Source: Paraburkholderia sp. PGU19
Lineage (GTDB): Bacteria; Pseudomonadota; Gammaproteobacteria; Burkholderiales; Burkholderiaceae
Assembly: GCF_013426915.1 (NCBI RefSeq)
Contig: NZ_AP023180.1
Coordinates: forward strand, 1,364,001 to 1,428,000
Length of the DNA stretch: 64,000 bases
Direction: 5' to 3'
Below are positions 18,521-26,804 of this stretch, piece after piece. How positions within the stretch are numbered: position 1 is the first letter of the stretch; each line of letters opens with the position of its first letter. The position numbers and the translations under genes were made by a program. The notes below the pieces were generated by a model that worked only from the letters and a program-made list of their open reading frames with translations, had not been told where the DNA came from and did no database searches.

Positions 18521-18898
18521 TTATTGCGCGCTGACCTCGATGGCGTCCACGCGGTCGCGATAGAACGCCACATGTTCGCGGATCGACTCGACGGCTTCGT
18601 ACGGGCTTTCGTAACTCCACACCGCATTGACGGAACGCTCGCCGCCAGCGGGAATGCTGTAGTAGCTGCACTCGCCCTTGTACGGGCAATACGTCGAATG
18701 ACCGGTGCGTTCGAGCAGCGACATGTCGACGTCCTTGCGCGGAATGTAGAGGACTTCCGGATACGAGGCTTCATGGAAGGACAGCGCGTTGGTGCTGTCA
18801 GCGATCTTGTGGCCTGCCACGGACACGACTACGCGCGATCCGCTTTTTGCAATCGTGATGGGATGATCGGGTCCGGGAATCTTCACTGTCTTGTGCAT
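18521..18898 (-). CDS. DUF427 domain-containing protein
   Basis: This 125-residue protein is the DUF427 (NTP_transf_9) fold, a small beta-barrel of unknown function. Typical motifs are HPITI near the start, VVSVAGHKIADSTNAL, and the core YPEVLYIPRKDVDMSLLERTGHSTYCPYKGECSYYS, of which GHSTYCPYKGECSYYS is the hallmark. AVWSYESPYEAVESIREHVAFY closes the domain. I start it at the ATG at 18898, where MHKTVKIPGPDHP matches the family start; the frame extends upstream without family character. No operon partner is evident. Confidence 0.92.
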   Translation of the reverse strand: MHKTVKIPGPDHPITIAKSGSRVVVSVAGHKIADSTNALSFHEASYPEVLYIPRKDVDMSLLERTGHSTYCPYKGECSYYSIPAGGERSVNAVWSYESPYEAVESIREHVAFYRDRVDAIEVSAQ

Positions 18899-19413
18899 GA
18901 CGGCGTGTCCTTGCGGTGGAAACAGGTTGTGGCCGGGCGGCGAAGTACCGTCCGAGTATGGTCGCCCGTCTTGCGATGTCAAGACAAGACCTTGCGCCGC
19001 GTAGCGGCTATCGGGCGGTTACGCGCGGGATCTGTGTGCATATGCATCGCCGGACAGCCTGATGCGGCAAGCGATTGCCGTCATTTGACATATCCATGCC
19101 GTCCCATTGTTTGAATTAGATAAATTGAGTGTTCATTTAGCTGGCATTTATCTGCCAATGGCAAGCCGTTAGGATGCACGCCATGCGACCGGTCATCCGT
19201 GCCGGCCGCGAAAGCCGATTGCAACGCTGTGATGCAGCATGAAGCCGCTCCGATCGTTCGCCGTGAGGGCGCAGCGACGCGCGGCGCATGCGTTTTCGCC
19301 CGCGCGCAAGTGGCCGCAAGTGCGGCTGCCGGGCGGCCATCAAAAGCAGAACGTAAGGTTCTGCGTGGATGAATGAGCCGCCTCGATGGGCCACGCTTTA
19401 ACGAGGAGTCGAC
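18899..19413. other. Intergenic region, no gene seen
   Basis: These 515 bases separate the divergent DUF427 and DUF3331 genes. I see no convincing gene. The part around 19081-19150 is clearly AT-richer than its surroundings and may hold a promoter. Open frames here have arginine- and cysteine-rich translations typical of shadows. Confidence 0.35.
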
Positions 19414-19995
19414 GTGAGCAGGATTGGAACTGCAACAGGCACTACGCCTGAACCCAGGCCTCGCGCCCACGCAAACCGGCGCGCGAACGGTGAGCCGGAA
19501 CTGCGTCGCAAGGAAACGCTGTACACCGACCTCCGGTCCGAGCCCGCTGGCGGCGGCATGGCGCCTGTCACGCCCGCCCTGCACGACCCATGGACCGCGA
19601 CGATCTCGCGGCTCGGCAAGTCGCCCGCCCAGGACAGCAAGCTCGCATCTTCCGACAAATGCGACAAGGGCGCTTGCGCCGCGCGTCCGGCGCGCCGCAA
19701 CGCCACCGCCGAACGCGCGCAAGCGGCGGCGAGCCAGCATAGCGACGCGGTGATCACATTCGTTGAACGCTTCGGCGCGAAGTCGATTTCGATCACGTGG
19801 CGCGATTCGACGGCCGGACGCTATACCGAGCAGTTGTGGGTGCGCCGCATTGCCCGCTCGCGTGGCGTGTGCGCGCTGACGGGTGCCAGCATCGTGCGCG
19901 GCGATGCCGTTTATGGACCGTTCAGCCGTCCGTCGAGCCGCCCGCGCAACATGTCGCAGATGATCCTCGCGGATCAGCTCGACGACCTCGAATGA
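19414..19995 (+). CDS. DUF3331 domain-containing protein
   Basis: This 193-residue protein starts at a GTG (19414) with GAGGAG five bases before it. The N-terminal 105 residues are polar and look disordered. The C-terminal part is the DUF3331 domain: ERFGAKSISITWRDSTAGRY, EQLWVRRIARSRGVCALTGA and GDAVYGPF show the family pattern of W-D, a basic stretch, a Cys in G-x-C-A-L-T/S-G, and G-D-x-V/A. I know this family mainly from Burkholderia relatives, and its function is not known to me. It could be a small regulatory protein. A GC-rich hairpin follows before the LysR gene. Confidence 0.82.
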   Translation: MSRIGTATGTTPEPRPRAHANRRANGEPELRRKETLYTDLRSEPAGGGMAPVTPALHDPWTATISRLGKSPAQDSKLASSDKCDKGACAARPARRNATAERAQAAASQHSDAVITFVERFGAKSISITWRDSTAGRYTEQLWVRRIARSRGVCALTGASIVRGDAVYGPFSRPSSRPRNMSQMILADQLDDLE

Positions 19996-20047
19996 TCGAC
20001 ACAGCGCGCACGCGCTACACTTCGGACGCGCACGGCTAGCGTGCGAC

Positions 20048-20078
20048 GCGCCGCCCGCGTTAACACGCCGGGCGGCGC
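20048..20078 (+). terminator. GC-rich hairpin after DUF3331, in the LysR leader
   Basis: GCGCCGCCC (20048-20056) and GGGCGGCGC (20070-20078) form a perfect 9-bp stem with a 13-base loop, followed by TTTC. It ends 21 bases before the LysR start codon, so it can end the DUF3331 transcript and isolate or attenuate the next gene. Confidence 0.55.
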
Positions 20079-20099
20079 TTTCAGCTCCGGAGACCTGCC

Positions 20100-21113
20100 A
20101 TGGCTACACAAGCCGATGTGGCGCGCACGGCGCCCGTCACGCTGCACTCCGCGTCGTCGGCGACGATCGACGGCACGACGAGCACGGGCGCAATGGACCG
20201 CTTCGGCTCGCTCAACATCTTCGTGCGCGCCGCCGAAACCCGCAGTTTCACCGAGGCGGGCCGCCAGCTCGGCATCTCGGCCTCCGCAGTCGGCAAGGCC
20301 ATTTCACGGCTGGAAATGCGGCTCGGCGCGCGGCTCTTTCATCGCAGCACACGCAGCATCACGCTCACGCCCGAAGGCGCGCTGTTTCTCACGCGCTGCC
20401 AACGCATCTTTGAGGAGATCGAGGCCGCGGAGAGCGAACTCGCGCTCGCTCACGCAGCGCCGCGCGGCAAACTGCGCGTGAGCATGCCGATGGTCACGAA
20501 GCTGCTGATGCCCGTGATCGGCGAGTTCATGAAGGCGTATCCCGAGATCATGCTGGATATCGACTTCAGCGACCGCGTCGTCGATGTGATCGAAGAAGGC
20601 TTCGACGTCGTGATGCGCACGGGCGACGTCAACGACTCGCAACTGATCACGCGGACCATGGGCACGTATGTGCATCTGATCGTCGCGTCGCCGGCGTACC
20701 TCGCGAAACATCCGCCGCTCATGACACCCGAGGCGCTCGTCCATCATGCGTGTCTTCAGCATCGTTTTCCGACGACGGGGAAACTGCGCCGCTGGCCGCT
20801 CGAACGCAATGGTGAGTCGATCGATATCGACTTGCCCACGACCGCCATCGCCACGGCCGTCGAGCCGCTGATCGCGATGGCCGAGCAGGATCTCGGCCTG
20901 GCCTGCGTGCCGGATTTCACGGTGCGCGCGCAGGTGGAAAACGGCACGCTCGTCCCCGTGCTGCGCGAATACTCCGGCGCGCTCAGCGTGTTTCGCGCGC
21001 TGTGGCCTTCGGGCGGGCAATTGACGCCGAAAATGCGGGCCTTCGTGGACTTCATGAGCGTGCATCTTTTTCCCGTGGAAGCCAGCGCGCGACACCACTC
21101 GCGCAGCGACTGA
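20100..21113 (+). CDS. LysR family transcriptional regulator
   Basis: This 337-residue regulator has an unusually long N-terminal extension of about 30 residues before the winged HTH (about 32-92: MDRFGSLNIFVRAAETRSFTEA, then GISASAVGKAISRLEMRLG). The C-terminal domain is the usual LysR effector-binding fold. A CGGAG site precedes the ATG at 20100; an internal ATG at 20193 would give a standard-length protein. It resembles the CrgA/AaeR-like group that controls aromatic or quinone stress genes, a loose similarity. The neighbouring YbaK and WrbA genes do not reveal its target. Confidence 0.9.
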   Translation: MATQADVARTAPVTLHSASSATIDGTTSTGAMDRFGSLNIFVRAAETRSFTEAGRQLGISASAVGKAISRLEMRLGARLFHRSTRSITLTPEGALFLTRCQRIFEEIEAAESELALAHAAPRGKLRVSMPMVTKLLMPVIGEFMKAYPEIMLDIDFSDRVVDVIEEGFDVVMRTGDVNDSQLITRTMGTYVHLIVASPAYLAKHPPLMTPEALVHHACLQHRFPTTGKLRRWPLERNGESIDIDLPTTAIATAVEPLIAMAEQDLGLACVPDFTVRAQVENGTLVPVLREYSGALSVFRALWPSGGQLTPKMRAFVDFMSVHLFPVEASARHHSRSD

Positions 21114-21201
21114 CGGCATGCGCGCAATGCGGCCGCAGATCAGCCGTGAATCGTACAATGTGTGCGCGTTGTTTTCGTCCGCTCACTGCTCACAGGTCAC
21201 C

Positions 21202-21756
21202 ATGCTTTCGCACGAACCGCTTCAGAAGCTCGACATCATCTCGCCTGACAGCATCGGCGCGCATCTTCCCGCGCACGTCGCCGCGTCCATCGAAGGCCGC
21301 GACATCGTCGTGTTCGCCGTCACCGACGACGCATCGGACACCGCCGACTTCAGCGCGCGATACGGCTTTCCGATGGAAGACTGCGCGAACACGATCGTCG
21401 TCAAGTACAAGAAGGATGGCGGCGAGCATCTGGCCGCGATCGTGACGCTCGGCTCGCTGCGGCTCGACGTCAATGGCGCAGTGAAAGCCGTGCTGGGCGC
21501 AAAGCGCATTTCGTTCGCGCAGCGCGAGATCGCGACGCAACAGAGCGCGATGGAGTTCGGCGGCATCACGGCGTTCGGCCTGCCCGCGAACTGGCGCGTG
21601 CTCGTCGATGCCGGCGTGATGGAACGCCGGCAGGTGGTGATGGGCGCGGGCGTTCGCAAGGCGAAGCTGTTGCTCGCGCCGTCCGTGCTCGAACAGCTCG
21701 ACAACGTCGAAGTCGCGCAACTGACGTTGCCGCCGGACGCACCCGCAGCGGCCTGA
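21202..21756 (+). CDS. YbaK/EbsC family aminoacyl-tRNA deacylase-like protein
   Basis: The 184-residue protein belongs to the YbaK/prolyl-tRNA-editing superfamily, which hydrolyses mischarged aminoacyl-tRNA. Family features are DCANTIVVKYKKDGGEHLAAIV (with the substrate-site Lys), LGAKRISFAQREIA, and the glycine-rich MEFGGITAFGLP. I chose the ATG at 21202 after CAGGTCACC; upstream codons in the frame lack family character. A TACAAT hexamer at 21154-21159 is a plausible -10 box. It is convergent with wrbA, with a long hairpin between. Which amino acid it edits cannot be judged here. Confidence 0.85.
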   Translation: MLSHEPLQKLDIISPDSIGAHLPAHVAASIEGRDIVVFAVTDDASDTADFSARYGFPMEDCANTIVVKYKKDGGEHLAAIVTLGSLRLDVNGAVKAVLGAKRISFAQREIATQQSAMEFGGITAFGLPANWRVLVDAGVMERRQVVMGAGVRKAKLLLAPSVLEQLDNVEVAQLTLPPDAPAAA

Positions 21757-21768
21757 ACGACGGCGCAT

Positions 21769-21806
21769 TGAACGCGCGCGAGTTCTCGTGCGCTCGCGCG
21801 CATTCA
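21769..21806. terminator. Hairpin between convergent ybaK-like and wrbA genes
   Basis: TGAACGCGCGCGAG (21769-21782) and CTCGCGCGCATTCA (21793-21806) pair over 14 bases with one mismatch and a 10-base loop. It sits between two convergent stops and could terminate both, though neither side has a T-run. Confidence 0.5.
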
Positions 21807-21843
21807 GTGCGTCCGGCGCGCCGAAGTCAACCAACAAAAAACC

Positions 21844-22443
21844 TCAGCCAAACAGCTTCGCCGCCGTCTTCGCGACCAGTTCGCCCTGATGCCGCGCGCC
21901 TTCCAGATCGATTGCGCTCGGCTGACGCGAGCCGTCTGCGGCTGCGATCGTCGTGGCGCCATAAGGCGCGCCGCCGACGATCTCCGTCATGTTCATCATC
22001 CCCTGATGGCTATACGGCAAGCCCACGATGATCATCCCCAGATGCATCAGATTCGTGATGATCGAGAACAGTGTGGTCTCCTGGCCGCCATGCTGCGTTC
22101 CCGTCGATGCGAACGCCGCGCCGACCTTGCCGTTCAGCGCGCCGCGCATCCAGAGTCCGCCCGTCTGATCGAGAAACGCGGCCATCTGCGACGACATGCG
22201 CCCATAGCGTGTGCCCGTGCCAACCACGAATGCATCGTATTGCTCGAGGTCGGCGACCGTCGCAACAGGCGCCTGCTGGTCGAGCTTGAAGTTCGACTTC
22301 TTCGCGATCTCTTCGGGCACGGTCTCCGGCACGCGCTTGATATCGACCTGTGCGCCCGCGGCACGCGCGCCTTCCGCGATGGCTTCCGCCATCTTTTCGA
22401 CATGCCCATACGACGAGTAATAGAGAACGAGAACCTTGGCCAT
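21844..22443 (-). CDS. wrbA: NAD(P)H:quinone oxidoreductase, type IV (WrbA)
   Basis: This FMN flavodoxin-like enzyme reduces quinones by two electrons and limits redox cycling. It has 199 residues from the ATG at 22443, equal to E. coli WrbA (198). The FMN phosphate loop is [15 protein letters not shown], and [16 protein letters not shown] and [15 protein letters not shown] are the other FMN/quinone-site segments. [12 protein letters not shown] and [17 protein letters not shown] complete the signature. It is convergent with the YbaK-like gene. Confidence 0.95.
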   Translation of the reverse strand: MAKVLVLYYSSYGHVEKMAEAIAEGARAAGAQVDIKRVPETVPEEIAKKSNFKLDQQAPVATVADLEQYDAFVVGTGTRYGRMSSQMAAFLDQTGGLWMRGALNGKVGAAFASTGTQHGGQETTLFSIITNLMHLGMIIVGLPYSHQGMMNMTEIVGGAPYGATTIAAADGSRQPSAIDLEGARHQGELVAKTAAKLFG

Positions 22444-22691
22444 TGCGATCTCCTGACGAGTGTGCGAAGCCGGCACCGTTTGCCGTGGCACTCACGATAC
22501 TCCAGACGCGCGGCACATGTCTTCGCAGATGGTCGCGTCGCGCGACCGTATTGCATCGCAGCGCGCTGCGCGCCACAAGCTTTACGCCCCGTTACACAAG
22601 CGACATCGTCGTTTCACCTGCACGCGAGACCGGCCCCTAGAATGCCTTCGGCTGATTTCTAGCTCATACCCAGTTCACTGAAGGAGAACAC

Positions 22692-23255
22692 ATGATCCGT
22701 TTGCCCATCGCTTCCATCTTCTGTGCATCCACGACCAGTCTGTTGCTGTTCGCATCGGCGGTGAACGCGCAAACCACGCAACCGGCACAGGCCGCGCCCG
22801 CGGATTCCGTGCGGCTGCACGCAGCCGACCAGACCTTCGTCAACGACGGCACGCAAGCCGTCGCCACGCAGCGCGATGCCGCGCGCATCGCGACGTCGCG
22901 TTCGACGGACCGCGAGGTGAAGGCATTCGCCGAAAAGGCCGCCGCCGACAACCTCACGATCGCCAATGCGCTGCGCGCAGCGAGCCCGCGCGGTGTCGAC
23001 GTGCCGCACAACAACCCGGATATGGCGACGCTCGACAGCATCAAGAATCTGCGCGGCGCGGAATTCGACAAGGCGTATATCGAGCAGATCGCATTGAGCG
23101 GCCAGCAGAAGACGCTGTCGGCATTCCAGGCGGAGATCGCATCGGGACGTGACGGGCAGTTGAAGGCAGCCGCGCAGAAGGCGCTGCCCACCATCCAGGC
23201 GCAGTACGCAGCCGCGCAGGAACTCGCGAAGCGCAAGCATCTCACGACGCAGTAA
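22692..23255 (+). CDS. DUF4142 domain-containing periplasmic protein
   Basis: This 187-residue protein has a Sec signal (LPIASIFCASTTSLLLFASAVNAQ) and the DUF4142 four-helix fold of the ferritin-like group. Recognisable parts are DQTFVNDGTQAVATQRDAARIA, STDREVKAFAEKAAADN, and DKAYIEQIALSGQQKTLSAFQ. A perfect AAGGAG lies before the ATG. Members are periplasmic and often stress-linked, with no firm activity. A canonical terminator overlaps the end of the convergent mgtC-like gene. Confidence 0.9.
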   Translation: MIRLPIASIFCASTTSLLLFASAVNAQTTQPAQAAPADSVRLHAADQTFVNDGTQAVATQRDAARIATSRSTDREVKAFAEKAAADNLTIANALRAASPRGVDVPHNNPDMATLDSIKNLRGAEFDKAYIEQIALSGQQKTLSAFQAEIASGRDGQLKAAAQKALPTIQAQYAAAQELAKRKHLTTQ

Positions 23256-23288
23256 GCACGCGGCTCGACTAGCAGTCGGTGTTCAGTC

Positions 23289-23326
23289 AAGCGCATCGCG
23301 GCATCGCCGCGCGATGCGCTTTTTTT
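23289..23326 (+). terminator. Rho-independent terminator of the DUF4142 gene
   Basis: AAGCGCATCGCG (23289-23300) and CGCGATGCGCTT (23310-23321) form a 12-bp stem with a 9-base loop, followed by seven T. The T-run overlaps the stop codon region of the convergent MgtC-family gene (TAA at 23327-23325). Confidence 0.9.
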
Positions 23327-24032
23327 ATTCAGGCGTCGGCTCCACTTCCTTCGCGGACCAGCTGACGCTCGACACGCTCTTCTCCATGCTGATCCGGCTT
23401 GCCATCAATTCGAGCTTGGCCTGATCCTTCGGGTGCATGCGCAACGTCGCCGTCACCTGGATACGCGACGGTTCGCCTTCGACGTCCTCGCTCGTCAGAC
23501 TCTGAAACGACAGCGGTTGTGAATACATCGAGTTCGACAACACCGTGCGAATGTGGATTTCGTCGTGCTCGCGGCACACGACGGTCAACACATATTCGCG
23601 CACGAGGTCCGCGCTCGACACCGGCGTCGCGTTGATCGCGCGGCTCACTTCGCGCAGCACCGTGTTGGTCACGAGCACGACGACCGTACCGGCGAGCGCC
23701 GGTCCGTAATGTCCCGCGCCGCACAGCACGCCGACGGCCGCCGAACACCAGAGCGTCGCGGCCGTATTGATGCCCTGGATCGAGCCCTTGTCGCGCATGA
23801 TCACGCCGCCGCCCAGAAAGCCCACGCCCGACACCACATACGCGGCGATCTGCGTGACGCCCGCGACGCCATTGCCCGTCAGCATGCCGAGCGTGACGAA
23901 CAGGCAAGCGCCGCTCGCGACGAGCGTGATCGTGCGCAGCCCCGCCGTGCGCTGCCGCATCTGACGTTCGAGACCAATTGCGACGCCGCACGCGAACGCG
24001 GCGAGCAGCCTCCAGATGAAATCCGCTGACAT
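23325..24032 (-). CDS. MgtC/SapB family membrane protein
   Basis: The 235-residue protein is an MgtC-family inner-membrane protein. Four or five helices with the family motifs are seen: RLLAAFACGVAIGLERQMRQRTAGLRT in pieces (GLERQ, RTAGLRT), GVGFLGGGVIM, IQGINTAATLWCSAAVGVL and AGHYGPALAG. A soluble C-terminal domain (about residues 140-235) looks ACT-like. MgtC proteins are tied to low magnesium, acid and survival in macrophages, and Salmonella MgtC inhibits the ATP synthase. Whether this homologue does so is unknown. Confidence 0.93.
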   Translation of the reverse strand: MSADFIWRLLAAFACGVAIGLERQMRQRTAGLRTITLVASGACLFVTLGMLTGNGVAGVTQIAAYVVSGVGFLGGGVIMRDKGSIQGINTAATLWCSAAVGVLCGAGHYGPALAGTVVVLVTNTVLREVSRAINATPVSSADLVREYVLTVVCREHDEIHIRTVLSNSMYSQPLSFQSLTSEDVEGEPSRIQVTATLRMHPKDQAKLELMASRISMEKSVSSVSWSAKEVEPTPE

Positions 24033-24430
24033 TTCGTTTGACTAGTTGATGCAGGACCGATGTGGAATGAAAGCCGGTTGCTCGGGCCGGCGCATGGGGA
24101 CGATATCCTGAGGCGGCTGTTTATCAGGTTTGTGTTACGGGTTCATGTTGGTCGCCAAATGAGTGCGATTGCCGCGACGTTCCTGGCGATCGGCAAGCGG
24201 GAATGCCATCCGCATGAAACCGGTTGCGTGCTCAAACATGCCCCGTTGCGCCACCAACCCCTGAGGCAACCTCACCGCTTTTCTGAACCCTCCACGGTCA
24301 GAGTTTCCGAACGACCGCCGTTCTTGAGTCAAGTTTCCCGATTTGGCAAACGTTTGCGGTTTGCATATCAAGTTCGACGCAATCCTGCCGACAAATCCGA
24401 AATAGCGTCAACGACTTCTGGGAGCAGCTC
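24033..24430. promoter_or_regulatory. Divergent intergenic region, no gene seen
   Basis: These 398 bases lie between the MgtC-family gene (minus) and the lipoprotein gene at 24431 (plus). It presumably carries both promoters and a long leader. I looked for magnesium-sensing leader features and saw none I could defend. Open frames inside have no gene-like start. Confidence 0.35.
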
Positions 24431-24808
24431 GTGAAGCAGCTTGCGTTTTGTATGGTTTTCGCCGCACTGGCCGGTTGCGCGCAATTGCCGGCCAATACGG
24501 CGCAGCAGGCGGACAAGCCGCCCGTGTCGAACGATGTCATCAGTTTCACGATTCCGCCCGACGCGCTCGGCGCACGCGATCCGCAGCTGTCGGCGGTGCT
24601 CGCCAAAGCGGGCGCACTGGCCGCTGCGCAGAAGCAGCCGACCACGATTCTCGTCACCGCCCTCGGCCAGGATCTGCCGTACCTGAACCAGGCGATCTGG
24701 CGCGGCGTGCCGTCGCAGCATCCGGCGAAGCTCAGCCTCGAGAACCTGACGGCGGGCGCGAACCAGCCATATAGCGTGTCGGTCCGGCCGACAGCGGCGA
24801 CGCCATGA
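24431..24808 (+). CDS. Hypothetical lipoprotein (125 aa)
   Basis: A GTG start at 24431 with GGGAG six bases upstream gives MKQLAFCMVFAALAGC, a lipoprotein signal with Cys16. The mature protein (DVISFTIPPDALGARDPQLSAVL in part, then TTILVTALGQDLPYLNQAIW) looks like a compact alpha/beta domain. I do not recognise the family. The stop overlaps an in-frame-shifted ATG, and the next secreted protein gene starts 14 bases on, so it is the first gene of a three-gene envelope cluster that ends with a lytic transglycosylase. Confidence 0.65.
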   Translation: MKQLAFCMVFAALAGCAQLPANTAQQADKPPVSNDVISFTIPPDALGARDPQLSAVLAKAGALAAAQKQPTTILVTALGQDLPYLNQAIWRGVPSQHPAKLSLENLTAGANQPYSVSVRPTAATP

Positions 24809-24822
24809 GGAGAGGCCACGTC

Positions 24823-25203
24823 ATGTTCCGCATTGTCATCTGCGCGGCGAGCCTCGTTGCGCTCACCACGTTCATGAGCGAGGCCGCGCGAGCGGGTCAG
24901 CCGGCCGTCGCAGGCACGCTGTCCGCGAACGGCGCCGCGGCCTCAAATGGCGCCAATGGCGCGACCGCCGCAACAGCCTCCGCCGACAAGGTCTATCCGC
25001 CTCTGCCGACGCTCGCGATGCTGCCGCCCACGACCGACGACGACGAGCCGGTCGCGCCGAAGCCCGCCGCGAAAAAACGCAAGGTGCGCGCCGCCGTCGA
25101 CGTGCGGCCCACCGCGCCCGCCGCGCGTCTCGTCGTGTCGGACGCTTCGCGCACCTATCTGCGCTCGGTCGACAAGCAGCTTGACCTCGCACTGGCGAAA
25201 TAA
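24823..25203 (+). CDS. Hypothetical secreted Ala/Pro-rich protein (126 aa)
   Basis: The ATG at 24823 follows GAGGAGAGG; an earlier ATG at 24805 overlaps the previous stop. A signal peptide (FRIVICAASLVALTTFMSEAARA) is followed by a low-complexity Ala/Asn/Gly stretch, a Pro-rich part (YPPLPTLAMLPPTTDDDEP), a basic patch (KPAAKKRKVRA), and a short C-terminal helix ending LRSVDKQLDLALAK. The layout suggests a periplasmic linker protein. I do not recognise a family. It lies between a lipoprotein and a lytic transglycosylase gene. Confidence 0.6.
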   Translation: MFRIVICAASLVALTTFMSEAARAGQPAVAGTLSANGAAASNGANGATAATASADKVYPPLPTLAMLPPTTDDDEPVAPKPAAKKRKVRAAVDVRPTAPAARLVVSDASRTYLRSVDKQLDLALAK

Positions 25204-25236
25204 CCGCTGATTCGCACACTCAACGGAGCGTCCCAC

Positions 25237-25731
25237 GTGTTCAACCATCGACTCCGCGCCGCGCCCCGCTCGCTGCGCCCGCTCAGATGCGCGCTCGGCG
25301 CGCTCGCGCTTTCGCTTGCCTCGTTGACGTGCGGCGCCGCCCGCGCCGACGACTGCTTCGAGCAGGCTGCCGTCTATCAGGGCGTCAATCCGCTGATCCT
25401 GCGCGCCGTCGCGTGGCATGAATCGAAAGGCGACCCCGCTGCCGTCAACCGCAACGCAAATGGTTCGATCGACGTCGGCCAGTTGCAGATCAACTCCGTG
25501 CACTTCAGCGATCTGAAGCGCCTCGGCATTCCGCATCGCGCGCTCACGGATGCTTGCGTGAACATCTATGTCGCCGCGTGGCTGATGAAGCAGAAGATGG
25601 TGAAGTACGGCAACACGTGGCGCGCGATCGGCGCCTACCACTCGGAGTCGCCGAAAGAGCGCGACGCTTACGCGCGCAGCATCCAGAAAATTCTCGTCGC
25701 CTGGGGCGAGCTGCTGCCTGCGTCGCGCTGA
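25237..25731 (+). CDS. Lytic transglycosylase domain protein (IagB/VirB1-like)
   Basis: This 164-residue exported enzyme cleaves peptidoglycan glycan strands to open space for envelope machines. The signal peptide ends ARA before DDCFEQAAVYQGV. The SLT fold shows ILRAVAWHESKGDP with catalytic Glu62, then GSIDVGQLQINSVHF, and ACVNIYVAAWLMKQK with AIGAYHSES. The start is a GTG at 25237 with GGAG upstream. Size and layout match specialised transglycosylases of type III/IV secretion or pili (IagB, VirB1), but no secretion genes adjoin it here except the two small envelope genes upstream. Confidence 0.88.
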   Translation: MFNHRLRAAPRSLRPLRCALGALALSLASLTCGAARADDCFEQAAVYQGVNPLILRAVAWHESKGDPAAVNRNANGSIDVGQLQINSVHFSDLKRLGIPHRALTDACVNIYVAAWLMKQKMVKYGNTWRAIGAYHSESPKERDAYARSIQKILVAWGELLPASR

Positions 25732-25771
25732 GGACAATGGCACGCGCTTACTTGTCCGCTCCCCTGCCCCC

Positions 25772-26176
25772 TCACTTGCGGGATTTGGTGAGCCGGTGCC
25801 CGAGGCCGAGGTTAGTGGCGATCTGCCATGTGTAGACACGCGAGTAGCTGACGCCGAACCGGGCGCGTATCAACTCGCGCAGACGGTTGCTCGTCCATGC
25901 ATCGGACGGAAAGCCGTGAATGCCCGCAGGCCCGCTCAGCGCAGCCGCGATCCACTGCATCGCGTCTGCGTCGAGCACCGACGAACGTCCACCCACGCTC
26001 ATCTGCCGTAACGACTCCAGCCCGCCCTCGTTCACCAGCGCGCGATATTTGCGCACGGTGTTCTCGGAGATATGCAGCTGCGCGGCGATGTCGCTGACGG
26101 ACGCGCCTTCCATCAGCATCTTGCCCGCCGCGAGCCTGCGCATGACAGTCGGCAATGCTTCGTTTCGTGAAGGCAT
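25772..26176 (-). CDS. Winged helix-turn-helix protein (IS630-type transposase N-terminus, stand-alone)
   Basis: The 134-residue protein has two DNA-binding modules. The first is a resolvase-like HTH (about 10-45: VMRRLAAGKMLMEGASVSDIAAQL, HISENTVRKYRALV). The second is a winged helix (about 85-130: WTSNRLRELIRARFGVSYSR, VYTWQIATNLGLGHRL). This pair is the arrangement at the N-terminus of IS630-family transposases, but the DDE catalytic domain is missing and the gene stops cleanly. It may be a domesticated transcription factor or an IS remnant. The ATG at 26176 is preferred; the frame continues upstream. It is convergent with the transglycosylase gene. Confidence 0.75.
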   Translation of the reverse strand: MPSRNEALPTVMRRLAAGKMLMEGASVSDIAAQLHISENTVRKYRALVNEGGLESLRQMSVGGRSSVLDADAMQWIAAALSGPAGIHGFPSDAWTSNRLRELIRARFGVSYSRVYTWQIATNLGLGHRLTKSRK

Positions 26177-26804
26177 GAGCAGTCTCGCTGGCGGTCGGAA
26201 GACGAAAGCCCGAGGTGCCGCATGACGGGCCTGCGTGGCGCGTGACATGACACAAGACAAAAACCAATATATGTTCCCGGCCTGTTTGTGTCGGCTGTCC
26301 GTAAAATTTCATGAATATCGAAAAATCATTTGCGGATTTTATTGCGTTTCGTTTAACGGCAATAAACAGACAAACCATTTCGATCAACAATAAAAGTCCT
26401 CATGTTTTTTCAGAAGCATTACATTGCGCCTTGAACTTACCGAAATCGTTTGCTAGCATGCTGTAACCGTTACTCGCATCGAGTGCACTCCGGCTTGACA
26501 ACCCGCACTTTGGTCCGTGCGCCTGCCACGTTTTCATGGGAACGTTGTATGGCAAGATCCGGCTACAAGAATCGAACATCTCGATTGCATCGAAAATAGT
26601 ATTTATTCATGCCTTGTTCGCCGTTCTAATATGCGGCGTGTATATGCATGCTCAAAGAAAATGCGTTTGCGTAATTGAGTTAAATCAATATTTCAGCGGC
26701 GCGAAACAACTTCGCCTATAAACGGCATAACCGATTAATCGCAATAGCCTGTCGCGCAGCATGCGTATTGCTCGCGCGAAGGCGCATCACGCGCGGAGGT
26801 CAAG
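26177..26804. other. AT-rich intergenic region, no firm gene
   Basis: These 628 bases are much AT-richer than anything nearby, especially 26260-26460 and 26580-26720. A 61-codon frame at 26536-26721 has one hydrophobic stretch, but no good ribosome-binding site, and I do not accept it. The region may be a horizontally acquired or silenced promoter area, or an IS remnant next to the transposase-like HTH gene. Confidence 0.45.
26431..26459 (+). promoter_or_regulatory. Candidate sigma-70 promoter in the AT-rich gap
   Basis: TTGAAC (26431-26436) and TAGCAT (26454-26459) are spaced by 17 bases, a fair match to sigma-70 boxes. It would read toward the gene at 26805 with a leader of about 340 bases. 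Weak evidence on its own. Confidence 0.3.

Noticed and set aside
24033..24430. Magnesium-type or fluoride-type riboswitch upstream of the MgtC-family gene
   Set aside because: No conserved aptamer strings could be found in either orientation.
26536..26721. 61-codon frame in the AT-rich gap with a hydrophobic stretch
   Set aside because: No ribosome-binding site and no conserved-looking tail; kept only as part of the gap description.
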